A stretch of 64,000 bases of DNA from Rhea pennata (Eukaryota > Chordata > Aves > Rheiformes > Rheidae). The stretch lies in NCBI RefSeq assembly GCF_028389875.1, contig NC_084677.1, positions 8,102,017-8,166,016 on the forward strand, in the 5' to 3' direction. The notes beneath the pieces were generated by a model. It made no database searches, was not told the origin of the DNA, and saw only the letters and a program-made list of their open reading frames with translations. The position numbers were made by a program, and so were the translations under genes. Positions 1-13,284 of the stretch are shown piece after piece; position 1 is the first letter of the stretch, and each line of letters begins with the position of its first letter.

Positions 1-3000
1 TTAATTCTTTTCACAACTTCAGTAGAAAGGATAGAGGCAACACCTGCTTATAAACCTCTTTAGGCTGGTGATTAGATTATCCTTTTGGATAAACTAAGGA
101 GGTTAAATTTCTTCAAAGGCTCTGAACCACCTCTCTAATATCCTGAAAGCTATAATAGTTAAATAACCATAGCTTTAAAAAATACATATCTAATTTCTCA
201 CTTTGAAAGGGGAAAAAAAAAAAGGGAAAAAGGAGTAATACCTGCTTTGCTTTTGGAAATAATAATGAAAATTCAAAGACTAGAATTAAGAAATCGGAAC
301 CTTGTCTGCTTCCCCATAGACTTAAGTCAAATGTCTAAATGTTACACTTCTCCACAGCTTAGTCCTGCACTTTGCCCTGCTAAATCATATCCACTTGGCT
401 AAAATAAAAAGTCCCCACCCAATCATTATATTGGCTTTTACGAATCCCTCACTCTGCATATACAACGTGGGAAGCTAAGGCACTTAAAGAACCAGCTGTG
501 ATAATGCCCAATTATAAACCAATACCTTAAATCCTGCAAACAGTATAAGCAGTTACTCATCATCGAATCATAACTTATCTGTATTCTAAAAGGTCAAGCA
601 GTCATCCAGAACTCAGGCTTAGTAAACTAGTAAAAATGACTCTTGTCAAGCTGACAAGAGTTCAAAAACAGATTTAAGGAATTCTTCAGTTTTGACATTG
701 AGACATCCCAAGGTTCAGGAGTTTTAAGTTCTTAACAGCAGTGTTCACTTTTTGCTTTATTTTCCTCCACTTTATTTTAGAGAACATGCTAAAAAAACAA
801 AATCATTGTAATAATCAGTCTGCTGCAAACACAGTGGAACAAAAGCAGCATTGAAAAAACTAGCAATCCTATGCATACACTAAAAAATCCTAACTGAATG
901 CAAATAAAGCTTTACGTAAAGAGTGGCCAGACTTTGACTTTCAGATAGAATGCTTTTTGACAGAAAAACAAAGGAGAATGAACTTTTAGCTGGTAAATTT
1001 GATATAGCTTATTTCTGCTTGTTCCTGTTTTCACCTTACTGAGCGTATTTCCTCTTTCCTCTAACCATTGCTACTGAAACACAGGGATCAAAATACAGCT
1101 TTTTCAGAAGGCAGAGAAGAAAGAAGTTGTTTTCAGCTTCCCTCTGCTACACAGACACTTCCCAGATAAAATTTGCTTCTGTCACTCACCCTTTATTCAT
1201 TCCTGGCAATTTTCATCCCAATTCTTGACCTTTCTTGAGCAGCAAAATGTTTTAAAATACAAAAAGGATAAAAAGATATAGTATTTTTTTAAAACTACAC
1301 AAAATTATGATAATTGCTCATTATTAAAAATCAGAAATGGATCCAGGAAAATTTTGACATGTGTAAATCAAACCTGTCATCAACATTTATTTCAAAAAGA
1401 GATCTAGCCCTCACCTGAAACTTTAAAAATGTGTCAAAACTAGATAATAGAAACTTGTGCTACATTTTTCTTTCACTCTCTTTTCCAAGTAGAAAGTACA
1501 GATTATTTGCTTCAAATTAGAAAAAATAAAACATATAATTGAAATTCTATCAAAGGAAAGTATTAAAAACCAGTATTTAAACTGTTGTTTGTCAAACTAC
1601 AAGGATTAACATTTTAACAAAAACATGAGAATGAATACTGCCATAGATACCCCAAGGAAGTACTTTCTAAAAGAATCTTCTGTTGCATCTGTCAGTCCAC
1701 CATCTTTGTATTCAAGCCATTAAGACTATAAAATGCTAAAGACAGGAATTTAATTGATTTACTACTAAAGTTGAAATACAAAGAATGTGAATATCTGCAG
1801 TTAATGATTCCATATGGAATTATTCTGAAGAAATTACTATCTGGAAGAATATGGTTAGCTCATTTTCTTCTCATCTGAAAAGGTCTGCAGCCCCCAACAC
1901 AACTTACTGCTCAAGAATTTGGAAAAACAAGTGTAAACTATAGTGCTACTGCTGCATAACTTAGTAGCGCTGACTTAACTTCTATTATCTGTATTGTAAG
2001 CTTATAGAAATAATCTAAGTGTACTTAAACATGCATATATTTCAGAAGTGATTATAAGAGTACCACAAATATTAGCCAGCACAATACACTTGATTTCACG
2101 GAGTTCTCATTTTGAAGTGTGGAAGAGAATCCTGATGACTGGACAGTTCATAGTGGCAGTTACGAATAATTGCACTGATGGAGCACCAAAGCCTTTCGCA
2201 ACAAACTTTGTCCATCTGGGTGTCATGTATTGCAATGCAGGACATAGAATATAGGAAGTAATGGAGCAAATGTTTCCTGAAAACTTTGCAATTCTGTTAA
2301 CATAGAAGTTGCTCCAACAGGCATAGTCCTGCTCTTTCTCATATGTTTATGTTAATCAACTTTTATTTCATGCTCTTTTTATCTATTTTATAAAGCCACG
2401 CTGGTGTCTAATCAATTGTACTTTCAAAAGTGGGGTATTTATATGCGTCAGGGCCCAAACAAAACAAACCTTAGATTTTTTTTTCTTTTAGTGTACCACA
2501 TTCAAACTAAAAAAATGTGGCACCCCACCCATCAGCTGCATACAAACGATTTTAAATTGACAGGAGAGTTAGCATTCTTCCAGACCTCAACCAGGAGCAT
2601 GTATAATTACACTAAGTCATTGTCAGATGCTATTTTGAAAAAAAAACATTGGCATATGTGTGGTGGTGGGGGGGGGATCTGTGTTTTAGGCATATCAGGC
2701 TTGATAACTCCTGTCTTTAAAAAATAGCGTTATTATTCGTGATAAAATAAGCAATAACGTACTTCAAAAGCGCAGAAAATAGAACAAAGAGCTGAGATCT
2801 TCCAAGTTTATATCTCTGCCTTGCCCTGACTTTGTATATGGCTTCAGCTGTCCTATCTCATTATTAAAATCTGTAAAATTCAGCTACCATCAGTTTTTAA
2901 AGTTACCTTGCTGTTGCTGTGATCAGTTGTTTACAGAAGAAAGCACGTTTTTATTTAAACTTTTGAATCACAGGTATTAGATAGTTTTATATGTTTTCCT

Positions 3001-6000
3001 TTCTGTTAGCTTCTAAAGACAATAGGGATATACTTATTTAACTGAGTACAGAATCTAACATACAGTATATATTATTTAGTCTTGAGAAAATATAAATAAA
3101 GTGTAAAGCTTCTCTGGCTGGCAGCTGAAATATTTTAGTATTGAACTTAACTGCCATTCCTTCCATTTCTCAAAAGCTCTCCTAAATTCTTTTAGTATTA
3201 TCAAATATTTTAATGAATAAAGCACCTTTTATTGCAGAAAGAAGGGCTAAACTGTGTTTATTAAGTTTGATTTCTACTATAAAAATGTGACCCACTTACT
3301 GGAGTATTTATATGAGTCAGTTTTAAATAAACCCTCTCTTAATCAGGCTATCCCTTCCCTACTCTTGGGCCTAATCTTGACTTGACTTTTTTCCAGCCAA
3401 AGGTCCCTTATCAGTAGTCTTTCTGCTAACAGAATGGGAAGTTGCTCATCTCCTAAAGTTGTCAGCTCCGAAGTTAATTATATGCTTTAAGCAGATAGAA
3501 ATCATGCCTTGGTCAAAGAGAAGTTGTTTGGTCTGGTTCAAGAAATTTCAGGGTCTGTGGCACACAAGACAGATTAGATGATCTGACTGTAAGCTCTTTG
3601 AAATGACAAATGCCTTAAGAAGAAAAGGCAGAGGCCAGAGGCCAAAGCAAAGTGAATGATTTAATGGTATAAAATGCAAAATTCAAGCACCAAGAAAACA
3701 GAACGAAGCAACCTACCAATAAGTAGTTATACTCCTTGTTTTGATGGTGACCCTTCTCTACAGGATTCTGCTGCTGGATGTTCTCACAGGGGTTGATAAG
3801 TCCAGTATTTCAAGTAAAATTAGGGCTGCTGCTGCTACTCCTCCTCTTCCTTCAACTTGTAGTCATAATGATCATAAAAGGACCCACCTATCTCTAATTC
3901 CAGTCCTTCCAGTTGTGGGGTAATAAAATAATTACGCAGATTACAGAAAAATGAAGGGGGGCGTGCAGTATATTTGTTATGGTAAAAAAGTGTTTCTTTC
4001 TTTATATAAAAGTGATCATTTAGTGCCTATTTTTTTTGATCCAAAGGAAAATGCATTCCCTTCCCTTTGATCAGGGATGAAGATGCTACAGAGAATTAAC
4101 TACTTTGCTTCACATTTTAAGTCTACTTCGTTGCATGCACATGCAATAATGTTTGCACACATCCATGAATAAACTATTTACTGCTCATAATATACTATTT
4201 TATTGGAAATGAAAAGAGAGTTTTCAACAGCAACTCATCACAAGATTATATATATGTGAGCATGCATTTGAAATGGTAATGTACAGTATTAATTTTTGGT
4301 TTTTTAGATAAATACTAAGTAAGTTTTTTCCTTTGGTGGTTACCAGAAAGAACAAATCCAAATGAAAATTTGCTATTCTACAGAATAAATATGATTTGGA
4401 ATTGCTTCTGTAATTGAGTTTAGGTGTGCCTCCCCTTGACCCTCCGTTCTAAATAAGACTTGGAAACAAGCAAAGATTATCTGTTCCTGGCAAATCCTTC
4501 CTAAGGATTACACAGGACATAAACTAATGAGGATTTATCTTTTCTTCTGAGAGAGAAAACAACTAGAGCAACATTAAAACATTAAAAATTATAAATATAT
4601 AAGAAATTAAAAGGAAGTTAAATAAATTCTCATTGCAGTATTAAATCACCATTATGGTTAAGTAAGCAGATCTGGAGCATCACATGTAAAATTCAGAATA
4701 CTCCATGTATGCAATAGTGAAGTAAAAACATCAAATATGTAGAAGCTAAGCATTTAAAAAGACATTCTGAATATTTGTTTGCATAAAATTTTATATGCAG
4801 CACCATAGTATCCCTTGTTTTGGCTGCCACGATCATAAAAAGCTAGACAAAATAGCATCTAGCATTTAAAATAATTCTAATGAAAATACAGTAAAATAAC
4901 CGAAACAATTAGTCTGTACTATGTTTTACAAGAAAGGAAAATTTATATAGTATTTGCCATCTGAAAGAGTTTAAATAGCTATTTGTGAATACAGGTGTTT
5001 ATTTGTGCAAACTAGTCAGTGAAAGGCATAGCATAAATTTGAAACTAGGAAGGAGGTTTCACAGGAATGAACTACTACGCTTGGTCATCTTTTTACTGCT
5101 GGGTCTTGAGATCACCTATGACTTGATGCTTTGAAGTTTTAGGGTTAAATGCTTTAAAGAATTTAAATCAATTTAGCAAGGTTCTCACATACCAAATGAA
5201 TGGAAAGCTATTTCTTTTAAAAAGCTCTGCTATAGTTGATACCTTGTTTTGCTGATTTTTGTCACCATCTCACTATCCTGATGCCAATAAGTAAGGTACA
5301 TTACACACAATATAGCAAACTCCCTTACTCTGTATAGTAAATGCCATCAGATTGGCAGTTCTATCATAGGAAACAAATGGGGTAGTTCTGTGACATTTGT
5401 GTTAATTTTATAATGTCATCTCATACATAGTTAAAACTTTTTCTCTTTTACACACAGGAACATAAGATTCTTTGTAAATGGTATTTTAACGCATACAGCC
5501 CGTCTGTGTGCTTAAGATGGTGTGAACTTTATTATATTACAGATTAGTTTACACTGAAACCAGTAGACAAGGGTTTTTCTAGATTGTTTCCTATTAAATG
5601 CAGTGTATATATATATCCCTGAGCATTATATTTACAAGGTTTGAGTACTTCAAGTGCTGCCTCCAGGCTCAACTGTTTTCTCCAACAGTGAATCTACAAC
5701 TGGAGTCCTCTGCCGGTAAATGTCCTGACTGTGTCTTTATCTTGCCCATAACTGATCACTTTCAGAGAAATTGGAGACTTACAGAACTGTAAACCGTTTC
5801 CTAAGAAAAAGCATTCGTAATCCAGTAATTGATACTGCAATGAAATATAAGCTTAACTCTTTATAATTACAGGGTATAAAAATTGTAAAATGTTTATATT
5901 ATGTTGATATTCATTGCTTTCCAAACATACTTAAAAATAGGCCTGCATAGAAAACTGTGGCTCAGATTTGAGAACTTATTTGAACTCCTACCTTCCACTG

Positions 6001-7214
6001 AAATTAGAGTCCCAACTTCTCTGAAAAATCTGATTTCTCTGGAAGTCTGATTTTTCTGGAAATCAAACAGCAACTAGTGGCCAAAGCAAACATTTCATTG
6101 AATACTGACCTACGTGTTGTCCACTTCTACTCCATGGCTAATCTTCAGCAAATTACTCGTAATGTTACATCTGTTGGCTGATTGGAAAACATCTGATTTA
6201 CTTCAGCTATAGCAAATCATGATTTTAGTGCTGAAGGTTCTCTGGTTACTGCTATCCACACTGAAAAGGCAAAGAGAAAAAATGAGAAAGACTCCAACAG
6301 TGAAGAAAGATCCAGAGTCTGCTTGACAAGTGACAGTTTCATACTTCAGTTCTTCAGCACTATCAAAATGAGAATGGAGAAGCAGTAGACATACGAGAGT
6401 TACACAAAATTCTGATTAGCATGTGTATTCCTGTCTCTTTCCTGTCAACGGAATGTACTCTACATCCCCATCTCAGAAAAAAATATATATATATAATAGA
6501 ACTGGAAAAAGATTAAGGTAACGGACAAAAGTAATAGAATATTTTACATACAATAAGCTAAGACTCCTCAGTCTGGAGGAGGTAGGATTGAAGGAAGTAA
6601 GAAAAGTCTATAAAATCATGCTCCGCCTGAAGACAGTGAATAGGGACTGATCTGTCACTTTTTCTGTAGAACAACTAGGAGACATCAAATGAAGCTAGCA
6701 GGCACAAGGTTCAAGACAAAAACGACAGGTCTGTGCACTTAAGTTATACTTCAGCTGTAGAGCTGCTTGCTGTTAGATGTTGATGCTAAAAGTTTATGTG
6801 GATTCAAGGGGACAGTGAATAACTTAACAGAAAAGCTGACATGAATTTCATTCCTAATGGCAACTATGAGGTTTGAAATTTCCCTTTTTGTACTAAGCTG
6901 TTTTTGATTAGAAATGGAATTTCAATACAGTGAGTTAAAGTAGTGGGAAAGTAGTTCCTTATGTAAAGAGTGCTACTTATATTTATGACAAAACTGTATA
7001 GATAGTAGACAAAGTCTCAAAAAAAAAAAAAAAAACACACTTCCAGTTCATTACATACTATTTCCATAGTGCATTTGCATAGCTTTTTTGCCCTGCCTGC
7101 AGGGCATAGTTTCTTAAAAACCTTTAGGCAAAGAAAAAAAATTATACTGGAGTCCCTTTCCTTGGCAAGGTGCATCTGCTTGTTTGAAGCTATCTGCCAT
7201 CACTATATCACAAA
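1..7214. other. Gene-free AT-rich stretch left of PLA2G10
   Basis: No exon with plausible splice sites and family resemblance was recognised on either strand. The open frames are short and low in complexity. Contents seen are a 10-bp-arm hairpin at 639-661, short poly(A) runs (for example 7019-7035), a G-rich run near 2667-2676, and a small perfect hairpin GCCCTGC/GCAGGGC at 7090-7105. This is intergenic sequence or an intron of an unseen neighbour; the sequence alone does not decide which. Confidence 0.6.
639..661. repeat. Perfect inverted repeat, 10-bp arms, 3-nt loop
   Basis: The left arm ACTCTTGTCA (639-648) and right arm TGACAAGAGT (652-661) are exact reverse complements around AGC. No flanking gene or mobile element explains it. 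Confidence 0.85.
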
Positions 7215-8110
7215 AATTATAGAGTCATGTAGGTAGGAAGGGATTTCTGGAGGTTCCTAGTCCACCTTTCTGTTCAAAGCAAGTCCCATTAAAGCAGGTT
7301 GCTCGGGGCCATATCCAGTTGAGTTACGACTATCTTTAAGGATGGAGCTCCCACAGCCTCCCTGGCCAAGCTGTTTCATGATTTGGCCACCTTCTTTGTT
7401 AAAAATTCTCATACAATTTGGAATTTCCCATGCTCCAACTTGTGCCTGTAGCTTCTTGTTTTGCCACTGTGCATATCCAAGAAGAATCTGGCTCCATTTC
7501 CTCTACGCCCTCCTTTTAAGTAGTTGTAGACAACAATAAAATCTCCCCAACCCTTTCTTCTTTACAACTGAGCAAATGCACCTCTGTCAGTCTCTCCTTG
7601 TATGTCATGTGCTACAGCCCCCGACCAGCTTGGTGGCCTCCACTAGACGTGCTCCAGCACGTTAACATCTTTCTTGTATAGTGAAGCCCCAAACTCACAA
7701 GTGTTAAAAGTTCCATACATAGGGGAAGAATCACTTCCCTCTAACCTAGCTGACTACACTCTTGCTAGCGCAGCCCAGTATGCAGCTGGCTACATTTGCA
7801 GCAAGGGCACACTGCTGACTTGGTTCATCACAACCCCCAGATCCTTTTCTACAAAAATGTTCAATCAGTCCCCAGCCTTTTCTGCAGCATCGGGTTATTC
7901 CATCTCAGATGCAGGGCTTTACATTTGCCTTTATTGAACCTCTTGAAGTTCTTGGCAGCCCATTTTTCCAGTTTGACCAGGTCCCTCTGAGTAGCAGCCC
8001 TGCCCTACCGTGCATCAACCACTTCCCCCAATTTGGTATCACTTGCAAACTTGCTGAGAACTCACTCCATCCTGTCATCCTGGTCATTAAATCAGACATT
8101 TCAAGAATTG
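7215..8110 (-). mobile_element. CR1 LINE 3' fragment, antisense
   Basis: Read on the minus strand, this has the organisation of the 3' part of an avian CR1 non-LTR retrotransposon. On the plus strand it opens with the inverted tail (GAGTCATGTAGGTAGGAAGG). It continues through the blocks corresponding to 'cagcctccctggccaagctg', 'ctccagcacgttaacatctt' and 'gcagcccagtatgcagctgg', and ends around 'cacttgcaaacttgctgaga' near 8060 with weaker similarity to about 8110. It is strongly diverged, has no intact reverse transcriptase frame, and the open frames inside it are decay products. Boundaries are approximate. The family call comes from recognising the typical CR1 3' region, not from a database search. 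Confidence 0.9.
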
Positions 8111-9594
8111 AATTTGATACAGCCTACATAAAAGAAAGCAAGCCAGGCATCTTTCATGTGCCAAAGAGTTCAAATCTTGTTTAACAAAAATGGAAAAGTT
8201 GCATTGCTATATCTCTTCTCATCTAGGTATAAAATCAAAAGTAAACCCAGGTTCCACCAGAATCAGGCCCCAAATCTTTTGCTGAGTGCAGATGATAAAA
8301 TGTAGAACTTGACTGACAGTGTATAAGAAAATTTCTGGAAGATATAGATGGCTATCAAAAGCTAAACACTAAAAAGGTCAGAAATCATTTATAGAATCCT
8401 TCCCCAGAACTAGCCAGCCTGTGGCTTTGCTCAAAGACAGATTATATATTTCCATATCATAAAAATAGATAATTGCATCAGTATGTGTATCTAGATGGTT
8501 CCCCAAGAACATACTTAGGCAGCAACAATCTGTGATTTGCTTGGGTGATTGAATGCACAGGATGGATTTTGTGCTAGTAGCCTTTATATGAAAGGAGCAG
8601 AGGGCAAGATCTGGAATAGAACAAAACAAAATCAAAGGACGATGAAAAAACATTGGAGTAAATTAGTTCCTCTGTGTACATTAGGACTGTAAACCAGTTT
8701 CAAAAAACATTTATGTAATAACAACCTTTACAGCACACAGCTATGTGTTATAGGCAGCTACATACTAGCACAGCATTTTTGCAGAATGGTCAGAGTAACT
8801 TGGCTACCAAGAGCATATCAAGAACAATGCTACAAATGTGGTTCCCAAAAATTCTCTAAAAACATACCCAACTCACAGGCTTATTTTTACAAAGACACTC
8901 CAGTTTACACTATAGGCTGGTGTATTTTTTAAATCAAAGTTGGATTTCCTATATTTGAAAGAGATTTGTAAAATAGTACCAAGTAATATATTGAAAAATA
9001 ACATAAATGATGTTAGCAGAATGTTTCCTGATCTGCCACATGAGCTTATGTCTGCAACCTATGCTTTATAACTCTTGTAGTTCCTGAGACAACATCCTTA
9101 CCAACATGAGCTGAAGAAAACACTGGTAAACAGGAAGCTTTGGTTGTAAAAAGGAAATTAGAGAGGATGGAAATACATGAAAGACAGGAAACCCAGCCAG
9201 ACTTCTAAAAATGGGAACAAACATTGCACTAGGGACCCTGAATGTTTCCAAACAAATACTGGTATAAAGCAAGATTGTGCTTTCTTGTGAAGATGATGAT
9301 GATAAAGAAGTTGATTGTATACTACTTGGACATTCAGCATCTGAAGGAACATACTCATGTAAGGAGATATATTCCAGGATGAACCTCTCCCCCAATTCAA
9401 TATTCAAGAAAGTGTGGGGTTACTCAGGGACAGTTGCCAGGTATGGCAGTGAACTAAATACAGTTTAAGGTCAATTGACCTACTGCTGGGAGACAGCTCT
9501 TCTGTTCTAATTATCCTGATACCTTCATAGTGAGGCACATGTTTTCTTTCCCTATTTTTATCCAGGAGTCAATGCCACAGAACAACCCAGTCTG
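8111..9594. other. Gene-free stretch between CR1 and MIR-like copy
   Basis: AT-rich sequence with no exon I can support. Overlapping open frames at 9066-9468 on both strands lack any recognisable domain, and I see no splice context or conservation clue that would make them coding. Confidence 0.55.
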
Positions 9595-9722
9595 GGTATT
9601 AAGCTACTAACCTGGGAATCAGAAAACCAAGGTTCAGTTCCCCAGCTCTGCCATCATATAAAACCTAAAGCAAATCACCTTATCTGCACTGCCAACTCAT
9701 AACAATGGGAAAAATAGGTCTT
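9595..9722 (+). mobile_element. MIR/CORE-SINE-like ancient SINE
   Basis: The order of segments follows a MIR-type SINE: an 'aaccaaggttcagttcccca' block, then 'agctctgccatcat', then a degenerate 'caaatcacctt' segment (the leave-the-core part that reads as aagtcacttaacctct in MIR), then 'aacaatgggaaaaatag' (the aaaatggggataatag end). The copy is old and heavily mutated. Assignment is by eye; a related amniote CORE-SINE is possible. Confidence 0.6.
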
Positions 9723-12700
9723 TCAGCATTCTTGATTAGTTATCTTAGGTCATTAATTCAGTGAGGCATGAATTATGTCTTACAAAGTGTGTGTCAAATG
9801 CTTAATATAGTTGGATCCTGATTTCATGGGACTTTGTTCAGATATCTACATATCCTACGATTTCTACAATCAGTATAATAGAGATCATCATAATTGTAGT
9901 CAAATGCTCAATATACGTACATTTGGCCAAAGAAAGAAGTCACTGTTTTTTTAATTTCTCAGAAAGAAAGAAAGAAAGGAGAGAACTGCTCTTACTGCAG
10001 CTTTGCAACTGTTGTTACACTCTTACTCAAGTCAGCACCTTCATCTGCTCACATGTAACCATGTAACCTGTACTTACATTAATCGTATTTGAGACTATTC
10101 TAGTACTCTCCATCAGCATTTTAACATTTTGGATTAATGTACACTAACATTTTTGTGTGTGGACTAACACCAATTCTATAAATAAGAAATTGAATAATAG
10201 ACACTTAGAGATGAAGCATATGCTACTAACTTAGCTTGTTAGCCCATAATATTTTTATGTACTGTGCATGTTCTTAGTTTCACTGCGTCTCGATTAATCT
10301 AGTCCTCCAATTTAAAGAACAACTTATTTAAAACTACTATTGACTACATGCAACCTTGTTTGGAAAGCATGTTTGAAAAACAAAGGTTTCCGCCCATCAT
10401 GCAGCTCCAGTTCACATGAGAATTCATTGGTAGCACAGAAAATGCCATTTGTCATGTACAACCTGTAACAGTTACCAGATACTTCAGATGAAGACAAAGA
10501 GAAGTGACAATAAGTAAATATGATATATCTGCACTCCCATAAAGTTTTATCTTTAAAGGGTATTTTAAGTTTTATTTAAAATCATTTTATAATTGTAATC
10601 CGTATTAACTTTCAGTCTCTTTTAATGTCTTTTCTTAGCCATATACCATGGCAATTAAGTGGACAACCTAATTCCCACTTGAATTACTTCCTTCTATACA
10701 ATTTATTTTTTTCCCCAGTTTCACTAGACGTTCCTTTAAACCCTTAAAAAAATTCATAGGAAAATGAGAGCGGGGAAAAAAATGCTTATATACACACACA
10801 AGCTGTCACCACCTGATTTTATGACATTACATAAAATCAGTTATAACCTCTTATTTGCTCTCCACAAAAACACATTGATATTTCTTAAAAGTAATTAATT
10901 ACATGCTCTGTAGAAAGCAGAAGCTATTAGAAACCTGATAGCACACCTCAGTTTTGATCTCTCTCCTGTTCTAGCAGAGAACTTTCCAAGGTCATAGACA
11001 CCAACAGGACAGTTTTGATCTAAATCAAACATATAAACTATTCAGTAGATACTTAAATACAAAAGCGTACAATTTGTGCACACATCACCATCCTTAAATG
11101 TCAATGGTGTGAAACTCTAAGTTTGATAACATGCACATAAGAATTAGATAAAAATTAACCAACTTAGACTAAAAAAAAAAAAAAAAAAAAAAAAGCTTTG
11201 AAATCAAACTCAAGCTAAGTGCACTAACATATTGCATCAATCTCCTAAAGAACAAACATGTCATATAATTCATGTTGCTCCTCTAGATACTGGTTTTATT
11301 GTCATATCCAATGGTATGCTGGATAGGATATTGTTCAACTGGAAGTTTCACTGAAATGGTGTTGAACACTATTAAAGCATTGTAATAGGTGTGACTTATA
11401 GACTTGAAGAGTCAGTAAACAAACACAATATAAGTGACAGTATGAAAATAGAGTAACTGTAATTAGCAATGTGACTCCATGAGTAATAGGAAGTAATAGG
11501 AAAATTACTCTGACCTAGTTGATGGCAGTAGCAAGAAAGTCTTTTTAAAAAAACCGATCTCAAATGAATGTTTTCTATTACGATTAGTACATTACCAAGA
11601 TTTTTTCATGATAACTGACAGCATCTGTGGTCATCATGGATGCTATTTTTCCAGTACACAAGTCTATTCTTGACTAATACATGCAAATCTCCCTTGGGAA
11701 GCACAGTGGCAGCTATGGTCCACCATGTTCAAAACACCCAAAAGACTGGGACAGAGATGCTGGCAGCATATCACAGCTCACTCTTACCACACATGCCTTC
11801 AGTGGGGAGTCATGGTTACACAGCAAGCCTGCAGCAAAATCACATAGCAGAATCTAGTACTGTTGGCTTTCCTACCTTTCTAGGACACAAGCTCTTGAGC
11901 TAGAAACCCTGCATCCTTCTGGCTTGTCAGGTTCATACCACAATCAATTCTGCTTGCTCATTCAAGCACAGTGCATAGTTTTGACTGGGCTAACATGCCA
12001 TTTCTAGTATTTTGTACATAGATGTATTTTGTACACATCAAGTGTACACCGATATATCACTGTCCTACCTTATGTTGGTGTACTTCCACATTTATCCCAT
12101 GCTACCCTAACTTCTGTGCTACCCTAACACAGCCATTTCATAGAATGTAAATTATGAGAGTGTACTAAAAACAGATCTGATCCATACGTGCATGCTTTTT
12201 GCCTTCTGGAATCAGACCACATATGATTTCTCTTCTGATTAAAGAGAAACTATACAAAACAAAATCAGATTATCTTAATGTAAAAGTAGGACTGTCCTTC
12301 AGCATGCACAAATAAAAATATTCTATTTCTTTGATAAAGGTGTCAGACGTTCACTACACAGATCCATTAGCTGCTCTCTAAAAGTATCTAACTGTCATGA
12401 GCAAGAACAAGTTCTTTGTAAGTTCTGTAACAAACCTTTGTTTTTATATCTCCTTCCCTAGCCTACCAGTGTAAGCCTCAATGGGATCCCGTGGAGATAT
12501 AAAAATTACCAAAAAAAGAATCCCAATAGCCACTCACACAGAATATCAGGGGCCCTGCCAACTAAGCATCTGACAAGAGATGCACTGGTTTCAGTGCAGT
12601 AGTGAAAAAGCTGATGAAATACATGCAACCTACAAGCAAAGAAAAGTCAAGTAAAGTAAGTGGTATTGTCCATCAGCTGAGAGCATCAGCATCCAATAAC

Positions 12701-13019
12701 ACAAATACAATAATAATTCAAAATAATGCAAAAGTTGGAAAGGGAATAGAGAAGATTATGCAAAGAGTGCAAGATTTGCAAAGGAGACTGACAGTTTTGG
12801 TCAAGGGAAGGTTAAAATGTTATTTTGATTAAGTAAGTATACATGACCAGTTTAGCAGTAATTGTTTAATCTCCTAAGCAAAACAGCAATCAGGAGATGA
12901 AGCTTGGCAAGTTCAGACTGCAGATCCAGTGCAGGCATTCAGCACTGGTAATGAACCGCTGGATAACTTCTCTCGTAGTTCACTGCTACCTTAGCAGCTC
13001 AGATCTAGAGGGAATGATT
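9723..13019. other. Gene-free 5' flank of PLA2G10
   Basis: AT-rich intergenic sequence with an (AAAG)n tract near 9961-9979 and a 24-nt poly(A) run at 11171-11194. Open frames at 11640-11903 and 12602-12832 show no family features. Base composition changes abruptly to a CpG island at about 13020. Confidence 0.55.
11171..11194 (+). repeat. Poly(A) homopolymer, 24 nt
   Basis: An uninterrupted run of 24 A. It may be the remnant tail of a retroposed sequence, but no element body could be recognised to its left. Confidence 0.9.
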
Positions 13020-13284
13020 TAGGAAGTGCCTGGGGCAGAGCCGGGGGCCGCTCCCGGACGGCGGGCGGCCGGGCCCGGGGCTCCCTGCGGGGGTCCCGGG
13101 CCGCGAGCCGCGCCGCGCCCGAGCGGCGGCTCCTCCCTTCTGGCCCGACGGCCGGCGGGACCCGCTGGGCAGCGCTGGCTCCGGGGCCCCGGCCCGCGGC
13201 TGAAAGCGGCCTCTTATAGGCGGCGCGCAGCCGCCGGCGCTCACACCTCCGCGCGCCGCTCCGGCAGCCGCGCCCGCGCCGCCC

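Noticed and set aside
7090..7105. Small perfect hairpin GCCCTGC-CT-GCAGGGC
   Set aside because: Arms of only seven bases with a two-base loop are expected by chance in 64 kb, and no terminator role applies in this context.
7674..8184. Overlapping open frames on both strands near 7.7-8.2 kb
   Set aside because: They lie inside the 3' untranslated and decayed part of an antisense CR1 element.
9066..9468. Open frames of 63-113 codons on opposite strands
   Set aside because: Low-complexity serine-rich translation, no domain, no splice context.
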